Positions 21,651 through 34,190 of a DNA stretch of 64,000 bases are shown in pieces (the first letter of the stretch is position 1; each line of letters opens with the position of its first letter). The stretch is from the NCBI GenBank assembly GCA_964036665.1, contig OZ038533.1, forward strand, positions 1,970,001 to 2,034,000, written 5' to 3'. The notes beneath the pieces are model-generated. The model saw only the letters and a program-made list of their open reading frames with translations, did not search any database and was not told the DNA's origin. Position numbers and translations under genes: made by a program. The stretch is from Gordius sp. MW1. Lineage: Eukaryota; Nematomorpha; Gordioida; Gordea; Gordiidae.

Positions 21651-22939
21651 TAGAGCCCTGCACGGGCCGCCCGAAGCCCACCCGATCGGGCCGGTCGGGC
21701 TCGGGTCGGGTCTAATGCGGCGGCCCGACCTGAGGCCCGAGCCCAGCGAATAGAACTAAAACAAATTGATTTTTTTTTAAAATTGTATTTAACCCGCGAG
21801 AGCATTCGTGGGGTACCACGGACCCCACGATAGTTATGAACTTTAATATAAAACGCGTTTAAAAGCGAATTGATCTAGCCTTTTCAGTAGCCTAATATTT
21901 TATCAAGAACTAAGTTTGAGGAAAATTTATAACTTTTGGCCCATTACTTTTTAAAATATAGCATATTTTTGGCCACAGGGGTCCTGTGTACCCCACGAAT
22001 GCTCTCACGTAAGTTTTTTTCTGTTGGAAAAAATGTATGTATTTTTTTTCGTTTGATGATATCTTTTTACAATTTGTGTTTTTGATACATTTTGAACATT
22101 ATTTTAATAACAAATCACGTTTATTTTGATTTATTTTAAGGTATATGATGTCAAGAGGTAAAATGAGGGGAAGCTTTAAAATAACTAAAATAAAAATGGG
22201 GGTCCAGAAAATCGTTAATAAGTTTTGTAATGTTGATAAGATTCATATCAAAATTTATACCATCAATACATTTATAAACACATGTTTAAAATTTGAAAGG
22301 TTAAAAAAGAATACTTTAAAAGTTATAAGAAGTTAAAAAAATGGGGTCAAATATACCCCACGAATGCTCTCGCCTTCGGAATTTTCAGGAATGCTCTCGA
22401 GGGTTAAATAAAACTCGATATTAAATAATTATTTTTCGCTCAGCGTGCATTATAGCTTGCAAACTTCAGCTTTTTCCCCTTGTCTAATATAATATAACTG
22501 ACCTGCAAATCTTATTCAAATATTTAAATAGATTTATAGTAGCTGTTACAACCTTAAATAATATAGGTAAATATTTAAATGTTTTTTATTTTGTTTGAAC
22601 TGTTAAAATTATATTAAAGTTAAATTTATGGCTTTAAATGATTAACCGAATGAATTTTAAGAGTGAAATTTTTTTTATTTCAAACTTATCTTAGTTGTAA
22701 ATACGAGGAATAACAATCTAATGCATTTCATATTTAGATGGTGAAATAATATCATTATTTTTCAAACATTCTATTTGAATCGGGTCGGGCTCGGATCGGG
22801 CCAAATATAAAAAAATCTTTCGGGCTCGGGCCGGGCTCGGGCAAAAAAAAAATGAGACGTCGGGCTCGGGCCGGCTCGGGCAAAATAAAAATTGAGAAGT
22901 CGGGCTCGGGCAGAAGAAATTTCATTTTGCAGGGCTCTA
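21651..22939. mobile_element. hAT-type non-autonomous element, 1289 bp, inserted in the LINE
   Basis: The 12-bp ends TAGAGCCCTGCA and TGCAGGGCTCTA are flanked by GTCGTATA (21643-21650) and GCCGTATA (22940-22947), an 8-bp duplication with one mismatch. Subterminal GC-rich repeats (CGGGCTCGGGCC type) sit at both ends in opposite orientation, although the host region is AT-rich. It carries a nested piggyBac-like MITE and no transposase. Confidence 0.85.
21793..22403. mobile_element. piggyBac-like MITE nested in the hAT element, 611 bp
   Basis: TTAA at 21789-21792 and 22404-22407 flank the ends CCCGCGAGAGCATTC and GAATGCTCTCGAGGG. A TTAA duplication with CCC/GGG termini is typical of piggyBac-type elements. 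Internal inverted copies of GAGAGCATTCGTGGGGTA occur near 22000 and 22360. A 63-codon frame at 22145 is not recognised. Confidence 0.75.
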
Positions 22940-23790
22940 GCCGTATACCATCGAGACCCCCGGCCGAGTCTTTTTTGAAAGACATAAGAGCTTTGGCTAC
23001 TTCCTGGAGACTGAAGTCCATGAGGGGAATGTCTGAGATGTTAAGGAGGTTAGGCGGTAATGGATGACCTTCGGGGTGTTTTTGCTGGAGGAGGTCGAAG
23101 GTGGTATTGGTAATTGGCGCTATTGAGTCATCAGATTCCAAGATTTTAAGAGCTGAACGGATTTCCATGTTGTTGATTTTGTTGGCTATCCTTTTAGCTT
23201 TGTTGTCAACTGGGTGATGGTTGTGCTTCAAGGGTGGTTTCAAGGGATTAAGGAGATTAAATTCCAAAATTGATGCTTTAATGCCTTTTGAGAGGTGCTT
23301 TGTAGCAGGGTTGGGGATGGCTAGAGTGTAAAAATTTCCCAATTCTTATGATTAGCAGGGTTGTGTATGATTGAGGTAATAATTTGGTTTAGGAGAGTAC
23401 TAAAACATTCTCGAGCACCTCTGGGAATCCTAGAGATGAGGCTTATTATTTGGCTAGCCCAAGAAGAGTCATTTTGTTTTGGGGGATTCTCAGGAGCAAG
23501 CACGTGCTCAGGGGTTGCGTTGTGGTGGCTGTTAAAGAAACTGCTACTGGAGATTTTTGATGTACTTGAGGGAAATGAGTTTGACAATGGGCAACGGTTA
23601 TCACGGGGACCATGGATGATAAATTTGCCAGCTTTAATGAGTGTAAAAGTCTTATTGCAAGATGGGCAATTTGTGGTAGGCGTGTCAAAAGGGAAAAATA
23701 GTAATGTGACAGCTTACATATAAGAAATAGCCATAGTTATATTGGGTATAGTGGAAGGATAAGGGAAAAATTTGAGGATATAGTGGGGAG

Positions 23791-24030
23791 CATTGATGTT
23801 GTTTTATGGAAAAAAAATAATTTTTGTTACTTTGGTTAGATAAATTATTTTGTAAAAGAAATGAGATTCCACATTGTAAAGGTTGGTTCTAATTATGTTA
23901 ATAGTTGCCTAATAAGGAGCATTGATGTTGTTTTATAGAAAAAAAATTTTTAAATAGTTTTTGTTACCTTGATTAGATAAATTATTTTGTAAAAGATATG
24001 AGATTGCATATTGTAAAGGTTGGTTCTAAT
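23791..24030. repeat. Tandem repeat of about 225 bp, split by the LTR element (continues at 34191-34480)
   Basis: GGAGCATTGATGTTGTTTTAT begins units at 23791 and 23917, and a variant begins one at 34302. Each runs through TTGATTAGATAAATTATTTTG and AAGGTTGGTTCTAAT. The LTR retrotransposon 24031-34185 interrupts the second unit. Because the array directly precedes the LINE, it may be that LINE's 5' untranslated repeat array; this is inference. Confidence 0.6.
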
Positions 24031-24180
24031 TGTAATAAATGATTATACAATGTTATTACCTAAACATATTTATATAAAACAACATGGCATTAACACGTGA
24101 CAATGTAATCGATTGCGCATTATTGGGATCTTATGATATATTTGAATAAACTATAAATCGGAACTTCAAGCTTTGTAATA
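24031..24180 (+). repeat. Left LTR of the broken LTR element
   Basis: 150 bp, TGTAATAAAT...CTTTGTAATA. It is nearly the same as the right LTR (30632-30741 plus 34151-34185) apart from a few small differences, which suggests a moderately young insertion. Confidence 0.85.
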
Positions 24181-24552
24181 TTGGCGACGAGGTAAAACTA
24201 TTATAAATATATATGCCAAGAATGGAGAGCAACTGAAAAGAATATCCATGGCTGAATTTAATCCAGAAATTCATTCTATAGAAGATTATCTGTACAATTT
24301 AGATGCCATCCTAGACATAAAAGGAATTAAATCTAGTCCAATAGTTAAAAAGAATAAAGTTTTGGCATACATAGGATTACCAATAATCAAGGAACTGAGG
24401 GAAATTTTATATCCCATGACTTTAAATGATGCAAAATGAGAAAATCTTGAAAAGGCCTTATATCAAAGATATCAACCAATGAAAACTATTTTTGCTCATA
24501 GGTTAGATTTGATGAACTTAAGCAGATTGCCTGGTGAAAGTATTTTAGAATT

Positions 24553-25540
24553 TTTTTTTTTTTGCTAATAATATCTTTTATTAAATGAAACTATATACTA
24601 CTATAAAAATTATATGCGAGGTAAACATTCAAAAATTGCGATCGCGTTGAAATGACAAATTATAATTCCGATTTTCTGTTTTAAAAAAAAGTTTCCCTTT
24701 TGTCAAGGGTATTGGCAGCTATACGGCGCCCCAATTCTTTCAGGAGGGCTTGGGTTTTAGGACCTATTGTTGTAAGGGTAGTGGTCACTATAGGGCAGAA
24801 AAGGAGTGAGGAATTAAGTTCTGCGTATTTAGCTGACTTTATTCTTTCAGAATCGACAAGGGGGTCTTTGTTTTGGTTTGAGGGTGCAAAGGCATCCGGA
24901 CAAGTGAAGTCCCATGCTAGGCATAGCCCTTTTGCCCATGGGATGAGGGTCTGTCCATCGGGTCTCTTCTTGTCGCTAAGGCAAAGACCATTAGGCTCCA
25001 ATTGGGAGGGAAAGCCAGCCTTATTGAATGTCTTCTGTAGAAGAGCATTAACAGATGTGTGACGTAAAAATCTGGCCTTATTAAATTTGCAATGTAGGCC
25101 GTGATGACCTTTTGTACCTACAGATGAGCCATAAGTTGCATTGATGGGGGGCAACTATATCACAACCTAGGCGGAGCCCTGTTGCGATCCTGAACTCATT
25201 GTTGGAGAGTTGAAGGTCATGGGTCCGACTTGAGATGGCCTCCAACCACTCGTGGCCGGACCTTGATGCAAAACTTCTTAAAGCTGGTAACTCCTCCAAC
25301 GAAGCGCCCGATATAAGAGTTTTAAGGGCATGGTCGTAGAGAGGAGTGTTCCAACTTTTTTGAGAGTTTATGGTAGGGAATGGAGTGTTAGGGTCGGACA
25401 AAGAGCTCTACATGTGGAGAGCGATTTGGGTAAAGGGATCTGGTTGATCGATTATTTTGTCGATGATTGGTTTGGCTGAAAGTCGACTCGAGATGAAGGC
25501 TGACAAAGCTACTAGAGGGGGTGATCTCAGGCCCTAATCA
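24553..25540 (-). mobile_element. 5'-truncated LINE fragment inserted in the LTR element
   Basis: The 3' end is a poly(A) tail seen as a T run at about 24550-24562, preceded on the minus strand by TTTAATAAAAGATATTATTA. Protein remnants at 25401-25081 and 25154-24681 match the C-terminal domain of the LINE at 19620: GLRLGCDIVAP, DKKRPDGQTLIPWAKGL, WDFTCPDAFAPSN and TTLTTIGPK. A frame change separates the two parts. It is a related but distinct family, since it has a poly(A) tail. Confidence 0.8.
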
Positions 25541-26731
25541 CCATATTTTGTGGGGAGACTGTCAAAAAGAATTAGAATATGCTTAAATATATGTGCATAC
25601 AAGCATGACTTTGATGAAAGAGCCCGAGATCATTTTATCTTTGCCCTTAAATTTAAACAACTAGAGATGGAACTTAAGACAAAATATCCAGATACTCTAG
25701 ATCAGGAAGGCAAGCCCCTTACGTTTGAAAGAATAATAAATATGGCTTTATGTATGGAGAGAGCTGAAGTAGAGACAAATGGTGATTCTGAGGAAAGACT
25801 TTTTAAACTAAAATATGACACTAAGAAACAGTTGAATGATCACAACAAGAATGATAACAAAACATTATTTCATTAAGGTGTCTAAAACAACATGCAAAAT
25901 TTCGTTGTCCAGCCTTTACAGCAACATGCTTCAGATGTCAAAAGAAAGGTCATTTTGCTATAGCTTGTCGTAGTGTATTAAATCAAAGGACTCTCGAAAA
26001 TGATAATGATGATTCTGGTGATTCTATCAAGCGTGTATGTCAATTATCTAAACGAGCCACAATAAAGGTTAAATTAAATGGTCAAAATTTCATAATGGAA
26101 TATGACAGGGGGCTCAGATTAGTCTTATCAACCTTAAAATGTGGAAACAAATAGGCAGACCCAGATTGACCAAATGTATGTCTCCCAAAGCTTATGGTAA
26201 CCAGCCAGTAGAAACGCTGGGCAAAACATTATTAAATGTCCAGATGGGGAAAATTAATCATAATTTGACAGCTGTGGTTACAAAGACAGATGATGTCCCC
26301 TTGTTTGGATTACCATGGATTATAAAATTCGGATTAAATATTCCACAAGAAGTAAAAATTCATCAAAAAAATAGATGCAACAAGTCCGAAGTTCCACTGT
26401 ATTCGTGGAATGTAACAGAACAGCCTTGGGAACGTATACATATGGACTACGCGGGTCCCATAGATGGATATTTTTGGTGCATAGCTGTTGATTCATATTC
26501 AAAATGGGTCTAAGTGCAGCTACAAAATAGCTCCACCACTACAACGACCATTAAAACCATGCGCCAATGGTTTGCAAGATGGGGAATTCCAAAACAGATC
26601 GTTACAGACAACGGTCCTCAGCTTCGAAATTATGAAATGGAACAATTTTGCAAATCTTTAAACATAAAACACATCAGATCTACGCCATATCATCCAAAAA
26701 CAAATGGATAGGTGGAAAGAGCTATTAGAAC

Positions 26732-29700
26732 TAGTGTTGTTAAATTGCTAACTTTAGCAATGCTAACTATGTGCTATGCTCGAGCACAAACACTAGCTGG
26801 GTAATATGCTAACACAATGAGTGCTAAGCTAACTGTTCGGTGCAATAGTTTTAACAGTAGCACGTAAAAATGCTCGAGAGGTTAGTCGATAACAGCCAAA
26901 TCTGTTAAAAAATTTAGCAGGAGCTCGAGCAGTAAATTCGAGCAGGTAGTACATTGAGTTGCTTTTGTTAAACTATTTTAGTTACTTACAATATTTGCTC
27001 ATGGTATATTATAAAGTTATTATATTATAGTTTTATAAGAAATTAAGCATGTTGAGCATAAATGATGGATTGCACGAAAATAAGATGAGATTGTATATTT
27101 GATTTTTTACTTGACATGTTATTGTATACATTTTGAGTTTTTAGGTATAAATATTTTGTACAGGTGGTTAAATAAATATATATGGGGTAAATGTCATAAT
27201 CTATGTTTATGATGCGATTTAAATTTTTTTTTCAAATTGTGACTCACTAAGAGCTTATAAAATGTTTTTCAACTTTGAAATTAAGATTTTTGAAAGTTTA
27301 GCGGTCGCCCAGGTGACAAATGTCATAATCTACATTTATGATGCGATTTAAATTTTTTTTCAAATAGTGACTCACTAAGAGCTTAAAAAATGTTTTTCAC
27401 CTTTGAAATTAAGATTTTTGAAAGTTTAGCGGTCGCCCAGGTGACAAATGTCATAATCTACATTTATGATGCGATTTAAATTTTTTTTCCAAATTGTGAC
27501 TCACTAAAAGCTTATAAAATGTTTTTCAACTTTAAAATTAAGATTTTTGAAAGTTTAGCGATCGCCCAGGTGACAAATGTCATAATCTACATTTATGATG
27601 CGATTTAAATTTTTTTTCCAAATTGTGACTCTCTGAGAGCTTAAAAAATGTTTTTCAACTTTGTGATTAAGATTTTTGAAAGTTTAGCGGTCGCCCAGGT
27701 GACAAATGTCATAATCTACATTTATGATGCGATTTAAATTTTTTTTTCAAATTGTGACTCACTAAGAGCTTAAAAAATGTTTTTCACCTTTGAAATTAAG
27801 ATTTTTGAAAGTTTAGCGGTCGCCCAGGTGACAAATGTCATAATCTACATTTATGATGCGATTTAATTTTTTTTTCAAATTGTGACTCACTGAGAGCTTA
27901 AAAAATGTTTTTCACCTTTGAAATTAAGATTTTTGAAAGTTTAGCTGTCGCCCAGGTGACAAATGTCATAATCTACATTTATGATGCGATTTAAATTTTT
28001 TTTTCAAATTGTGACTCACTAAGAGCTTATAAAATGTTTTTCAACTTTGTAATTAAGATTTTTGAAAGTTTAGCGGTCGCTCAGGTGACAAATGTCATAA
28101 TCTACATTTATGATGCGATTTAAATTTTTTTTTTCAAATTGTGACTCACTGAGAGCTTAAAAAATGTTTTTCACCTTTGAAATTAAGATTTTTGAAAGTT
28201 TAGCGGTCCCCCAGGTGACAAATGTCATAATCTTCATTTATGATGCGATCAAATTGTGACTCACTGAGAGCTCAAACATGTTTTTCACCGTTAAAATTAA
28301 GATTTTAACAGTTTGCCGCAGGGGTTTGTCCCAACCCCTGAACCCGCCGGGTAAAACCCGATGTTTTACGGAACCCGAACCCATTTTAAAAATACCCTTA
28401 AAACCCGAACCCGATGAATACAAAATTTTCGCCATCTATAAGTAAAAATTTTAAATCGCACCTGAGCCACCGCTAAACTTTCAAAAATCTTAATTTCAAA
28501 GGTGAAAAACATTTTTTAAGTTTTTAGTGAGTCACAATTTCAAAAAAAATTTAAATCGCATAATAAACATAGATTATGACATTTGTCACCTGGGCGACCG
28601 CTAAACTTTCAAAAATCTTAATTTCAAAGGTGAAAAACATTTTTTAAGCGCTTGGTGAGTCACAATTTGAAAAAAAATTTAAATCGCATCATAAATGTAG
28701 ATTATGACATTTGTCACCTGGGCGACCGCAAAACTTTCAAAAATCTTAATTTCAAAGGTGAAAAACATTTTTTAAGCGCTTGGTGAGTCACAATTTGAAA
28801 AAAAATTTAAATCGCATCATAAACATAGATTATGACATTTGTCACCTGGGCGACCGCTAAACTTTCAAAAATCTTAATTTCAAAGGTGAAAAACATTTTT
28901 TAAGCGCTTGGTGAGTCACAATTTGAAAAAAAAATTTAAATCGCATCATAAATGTAGATTATGACATTTGTCACCTGGGCGACAGCTAAACTTTCAAAAA
29001 TCTTAATTTCAAAGGTGAAAAACATTTTTTAAGCGCTTGGTGAGTCACAATTTGAAAAAAAAATTTAAATCGCATCATAAACATAGATTATGAAATTTGT
29101 CACCTGGGCGACCGCTAAACTTTTAAAAATCTTAATTTCAAAGGTGAAAAACATTTTTTAAGCGCTTGGTGAGTCACAATTTGAAAAAAATTTAAATCGC
29201 ATCATAAATGTAGATTATGACATTTGTCACCTGGGCGACCGCTACACTTTCAAAAATCTTAATTTCAAAGGTGAAAAACATTTTTTAAGCGCTTAGTGAA
29301 TCACAATTTGGAAAAAAAATTTAAATCGCATCATAAACATAGATTATGACATTTGTCACCAGGGCGACCGCTAAACTTTTAAAAATCTTAATTTCAAAGG
29401 TGAAAAACATTTTTTAAGTTTTTAGTGAGTCACAATTTCAAAAAAAAATTTAAATCGCATCATAAACATAGATTATGACATTTGTCACCTGGGCGACCAC
29501 TAAACTTTTAAAAATCTTAATTTCAAAGCGAAAAACATTTTTTAAGCTCTCAGTGAGTCACAATTTGAAAAAAAATTTAAATCGCATCATAAACATAGAT
29601 TATGACATTTACCCCATATATATTTATTTAACCAACTGTACAAAATATTTATACCTAAAAACTCAAAATGTATATAATAACATGTCAAGTAAAAAATCAA

Positions 29701-30057
29701 ATATACAATCTCATCTTATTATCGTGCAATCCATCATTTATGCTCAACATGCTTAATTTCTTATAAAACTATAATATAATAACTTTATAATATACCATGA
29801 GCAAATGTTGTAAGTAACTAAAATAGTTTAACAAAAGCAATTCAATCTACTATCTGCTCGAATTTACTGCTCGAGCTCCTGCTAAATTTTTTAACAGATT
29901 TGGCTGCTATCGACTAACCTCTCGAGCATTTTTACGTGCTACTGTTAAAACTATTGCACCGAACAGTTAGCTTAGCACTCATTGTGTTAGCATATTACCC
30001 AGCTAGTGTTCGTGCTCGAGTTTTTAGTTGAAGCTGCTTAGCAATTTAACAACTATA
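26732..30057. mobile_element. hAT-type foldback element, 3326 bp, with tandem arrays on both arms
   Basis: Ends TAGTGTTGTTAAATTGCT and, inverted, TATAGTTGTTAAATTGCT are flanked by the exact 8-bp duplication ATTAGAAC (26724-26731 and 30058-30065). About 450 bp of unique subterminal sequence is inverted at the two ends. Inside, nine units of about 129 bp (GTGACAAATGTCATAATC ... AGTTTAGCGGTCGCCCAG) run from 27186 to about 28250, and nine more run in the opposite direction from about 28450 to 29610. The non-palindromic centre (28300-28440) has CCCGAACCC repeats. There is no transposase. The whole can fold into a hairpin with arms of about 1.6 kb. Confidence 0.9.
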
Positions 30058-30631
30058 ATTAGAACTATAAAGAGCAGATATCAAGCATGCAGGGAATATA
30101 CCAAAGATCCCGAGTCATGTATGCTTGACGTGTTGATGGGGTATAGAATCAGTGAACACTCATCAACTGGGAGAACACCGTCGAAAGTGATGATGGGGAG
30201 AAACCTAAAAACGTCACTCGATTGGATACAACCGACAGTCGGCAATTACATAGAACAAAAGACAGAGAAAAGTGAAAATAGGCAAAGGGACAAAGCTGTT
30301 ACCAGAGAGTTTATTCCAAGGCTGTATGGGTAAAAAATGAGATCAAAAAAGGATGGCGGCTGGGGAAAGTCCTTAAGCGAAATGGACCTTATTCCTACGT
30401 GGTCGATACGATGAATAGAACCGTGAAAAAGCATAGTGACCAGCTAAGGGAACGAAACCAGCCAACCAAGAATGTTAGAGAAGAGAGCGATGACGAAATA
30501 AATTGCGATGACGAAGGCGTTGAAGATATCGTTACAGAAAGCACAGGGCCTCGAAGGTCAAATCGAGAAATACATCCTCCTAAGCGGCTTATTCAAGAAA
30601 TTTAGTTCTAACTAAAATTAGCGAAGGGAAA

Positions 30632-30741
30632 TGTAATAAATGATTATACATATTACTTAAACATATTTATATAAAACAACATGGCATTAACACGTGACAA
30701 TGTAATCAATTGCGCATTATTGGGATCTTATGATATATTTG
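30632..30741 (+). repeat. Right LTR of the broken LTR element, first part
   Basis: It matches 24031-24140 and breaks off at the LINE target duplication. The LTR resumes after the LINE at 34151 and ends at 34185. Confidence 0.85.
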
Positions 30742-33700
30742 TAAGTAAGTAAGTAAGTAAGTTTGCCGCGAAGACGCCCAAGAGCTTAGTTAGTGCAATC
30801 TAAGGTTGAGCCCCTTCTAACGCCAAATGGCGCATCAGGCCACGTTAGTGATAACGTGTGTAAATATGCTGTAAAAAAATGGTTAACATGCAGTGTAATT
30901 ATGACATGTAAATATGTAATATAATACCTATTGACTTGAATGTAATGTAAAGCCTTTAATGGTAAGGTCGTAAATGAATAATGCGTGAGAAGATCCTTAA
31001 TGGGGGAGCCGCAATAAATTGTTATTAGAGAAGTCTTTCCAAAGCTTCCTGTCTTGCATGATGGGTAGCAATGAATTCCAATCATGATCCAGTGCTTGGA
31101 CCTCACGGAACACCTTGTAAAGCCAGCTGCCGTTGCATTTGCGGCCTTTTAGCTGGGGTGGACACCAAAACAGGGAAGATAGACAATAGTTGGTTCCCTT
31201 CCTTCGCGCTTGATGTGCCAAAAAACCCCATTTTCTCGCGAGTAGAATGTTTTTGATTGGGGCGATTTTGCAGCGCACCCATAGATCCTCATTGGTTATT
31301 CTCATCGGATAAAATATCCGGCAAACGATACGTAGCATTTTATTAAGACTAACTTGCAGTTTCTTTAGGCTAGGAGCCTTCAGCGACCAAGAATCGCAGC
31401 CGTATAGGAGGACTGGTAGGATCGTGACTTTGAAAATTCTCAAACGCGTATGGAGCGTCAGTTGGCGTGAGCGCCAAATCGCCGAGCATGAATAGAATTT
31501 GACCATGGTCCGACGGAGCTTCGATTCGGCATCCGCTTTGGCGTAGGTATCTGGAGTAAGGTCCACTCCCGAATATCGGACTTTTTGAGATGCATTTATT
31601 ATGTTGTTGTTGATTACCAGAGTAGAGTTCGAAGGATCGTTTATACAGATCATTGAGCATTTGTTGGGGTTTATAAACAGTCCTGCTTGCTTGGCTTGGA
31701 TGCTGAACCTGTCTAACATTAGTTGTGCTTTGGAAATAGAAGGGGCCACTAGACATATGTCGTCTGCGAACAGCAGGGATGATAGAGTAGTGCCGTTTAG
31801 TTTGATACCATCAGTCGGAAATGTGAATCTCTTCATTATTAGATCCATCGCAATTATAAAGAGGAGAGGGGACAGCGGGCAACCTTGCCTGACACCAGAA
31901 GTTACTGGTATGGGCTCCGATTTATGGTGGAGGTGAGAGATAACTAGTTTCATGTTTTCATAGAGTAGAAAGATCATGAGAGTTATTTTCTTAGGCAAGC
32001 CTAATAAGCATAGCGCTTCCCAAATGTATAGATGGCACAGCGAGTCAAAAGCTTTAGCGATGTCTAAAAACACAAGAACCAGGGGGGAACCGCTTGTCCG
32101 TGAGATATCCATTATGTTCCTTAATGTTATTATGTGCTCTGTCGTCGTACGGCACTTCCTAAAACCTGCTTGATTGTTTTTAATTATTTCGTCCACCTCG
32201 CTGTAGATTCGATTGTAAATAACCTTGATGAATATTTTTGATTCAAGGTTAATGATAGTCACGCCCCGGTAGTTGTCGGGATTGGATGGATCTCCTTTTT
32301 TGAAAAGTTTGATCAAGTGACCTATTGTCCAGGAGTCCGGTATAACCTCTTTCGTCCAAACTTTCAGAAACAAGTCGTGTAAAAGAGAGCTAGAGATATG
32401 GGAGTCAGCTTTGAGCGCTTCTGAGGTTAGACCTGACGGATCGGCCGCTTTGTGGGATTTGAGTGACTTGATAGCTCTGTCAATTTCAGATAAATAGGGT
32501 GGATCCGTATCGACGAGGAGGGGTGGTGGGCCTTTGAAGTTAACGATAAATCCTCTGTATATATCTACTACAGGGAATAAGGGCTGGGGCGACAAGATTG
32601 AACGAAAATGGTCTTCCCAAGCTTTGGTTTGGGCCAAGGTGTCGTTGGAGCCGCCAACTGTGTTTATGCTATTGTAGGCTCGTTTGGGGAATATGTTATA
32701 GTTAAGGCTGTCTAGAATGGTAAACAACTGGTGATTGTTATTAGAGCGGGCTGCTACTTCGGCCTCTGTGGCTTTTGCGTTAATAAACGCTATTTTATCT
32801 TGTCTAATGCTGGATTTAATACGCTTGCTGAGAGCGGATAAGCATGCGTTTTTGAAAGGAAACTCATTTCTATCAAAGTAGATGTTAAATTTTGTCTTGA
32901 GGAGCCCAATTGTTTTTTCTGAAACCAAGTCTTTGTTCTAATTCGACCCTGGTCCTTCAAGGGGATTGTAAAAATTTCTGATATTTTTATGCTGTGATCG
33001 TTTATCGACAGGTCGGAAAGATTGTTATTTTGGATTTTTAGGCGAAGGTGGTCCCTAAATTCAGTGGTTTGGGACAGACCCTGGGGCCTTATTTTCGGGG
33101 ATTTGCGTGTCGAAGGAACCCGTAGGGTAGCTGCTTTCAACACTAGTTCAGCGGCTATTGCACAATGGTCAGCATCATCGGTGAGGGGGTCCACAATTAC
33201 ATGAAAGTTTTTGACGATTTTTAGATGCCTTGACCTACAGATCAGATGGTCTATTTGGCTTGATTGCAAGTTGTTTTTTTCCGGAAGGTGCCAGCCGAAT
33301 ATAAGGAAGATCTGAGAATGTTGAAGTAATTCGCCAATTTCCCATATTGCACCATTTTTTTAGAATAATACCGTTTCTGTTGTTGGAGCCTAAGGTGTTA
33401 GGGCCTATTAAATTAGGGTTGTCACGGTCAGTGCGTCCGACGGATGAGTTCAAGTGCCAATCATAATTGGCACCGACTTGCGGCTTAAATTTTTGATTTT
33501 GTCAGAAAGAAGGCTAAAAAATTCGTTAATAACCTTAGTTTTGTGGGAGGATGTAGGGGCATAAACGTTTATCACTGACACCACACGTACCCCTATTGTT
33601 AGATTGATTATAAGGATTCTTTCGTTCACCCAGTCGATACTTAGAACGGGAAGACGTTTATTTATGAAAGTTGAGATCCCTGTTGCTGGATTATCTGTAA

Positions 33701-34135
33701 AACCCACATGGTAAAGGGTGTATTCTGAGCTGCTGTCGATTCTACAATGAAGAATCCGCGTCTGCTGAAGGCATAAGATGTCTAGTTTATGGTTTCTTGC
33801 GAATGTTAACATCATCTGTTGTTTGCCTTGTATCATAAGGGAATTGATATTTATTGAGGCTATTTTGATCTTCATTAGCGGTTAAGATAGTGGTCGAGGT
33901 TGAGGAATAGATTATGGACGGATTAAACCCTTTCTTAGATGTTATATATTTAGAGATAATGAGTTGTAGACTACAAGCCCTAGTTCTGTTAAATTGGAAG
34001 ATGTGGGTAGTATTCAGCAGGTCTGAGGATAGGGCCCTGACGTTACCAGTAAATGCAGCAACGCTTACCAATAATATGACGAAATGTTAAGTAACAGTTT
34101 TCAGATCACTTCTAAGAACGAGGTTATCAGCAAAC
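30742..34135 (-). mobile_element. APE-type LINE with reverse transcriptase, inserted in the right LTR
   Basis: The 15-bp duplication CTTATGATATATTTG (30727-30741 and 34136-34150) brackets the element, which points leftward and ends in a (CTTA)n tail at 30742-30761. An endonuclease of the exonuclease III (APE) type starts at 33875 (IKIASININSL, CLQQTR, VVSVINVYAP). The RT follows in 32928-30997 (643 aa): AADPSGLTSEAL, KKGDPSNPDNYRGVTI, LDIAKAFDS, SGVRQGCPLSPLLF and the catalytic LLFADDICLV. The endonuclease and its junction with the RT lie in several frames, so the copy is inactive, but the RT part is uninterrupted. The microsatellite tail suggests an RTE- or CR1-like clade; not assigned. Confidence 0.9.
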
Positions 34136-34190
34136 CTTATGATATATTTGAATAAACTATAAATCGGACTTCAAGCTTTGTAATACTAAT

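Larger units (their letters stand above)
19615..23730 (-). mobile_element. Broken LINE with zinc finger, YLDD reverse transcriptase and PD-D type C-terminal domain
   Basis: Read right to left. An N-terminal Cys-rich finger lies near 23690-23600 (CPSCNKTF ... RC), followed by a Ser/Pro-rich stretch and the start of the RT (SAGGLDGIRLEPC near 22950). The RT continues beyond a nested element at 21650-20660: LDFKNDFKSVNR, SQGIQQGDPLGPALF and the catalytic WYLDDGFLVG. The C-terminal domain (20522-19620, 300 aa) has GLRLGCDIV, C-x2-C and His clusters, then DGKRPDGVTIIPW and CWDFTTVD. That PDG...D spacing resembles restriction-like endonucleases of R2/R4-type LINEs, which is inference. The coding sequence is split over several frames, so the copy is dead. 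The hAT-like element at 21651-22939 interrupts the RT domain. Confidence 0.8.
24031..34185 (+). mobile_element. Broken LTR retrotransposon (Ty3/gypsy-like fossil) carrying three insertions
   Basis: LTRs of about 150 bp begin TGTAATAAATG and end CTTTGTAATA. The left LTR is 24031-24180; the right one starts at 30632, is split by a LINE, and ends at 34185. The 5-bp duplication CTAAT flanks the whole (24026-24030 and 34186-34190). A primer-binding-like TGGCGACGAGG follows the left LTR. Recognisable parts in order: gag-like sequence, a CCHC knuckle near 25930, protease-like sequence, part of the integrase core near 26400-26700, and further pol sequence near 30060-30600. Much of pol cannot be recognised and the element is broken in many places. 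Insertions are a LINE fragment (24553-25540), a hAT foldback (26732-30057) and an APE-type LINE (30742-34135). Confidence 0.85.
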
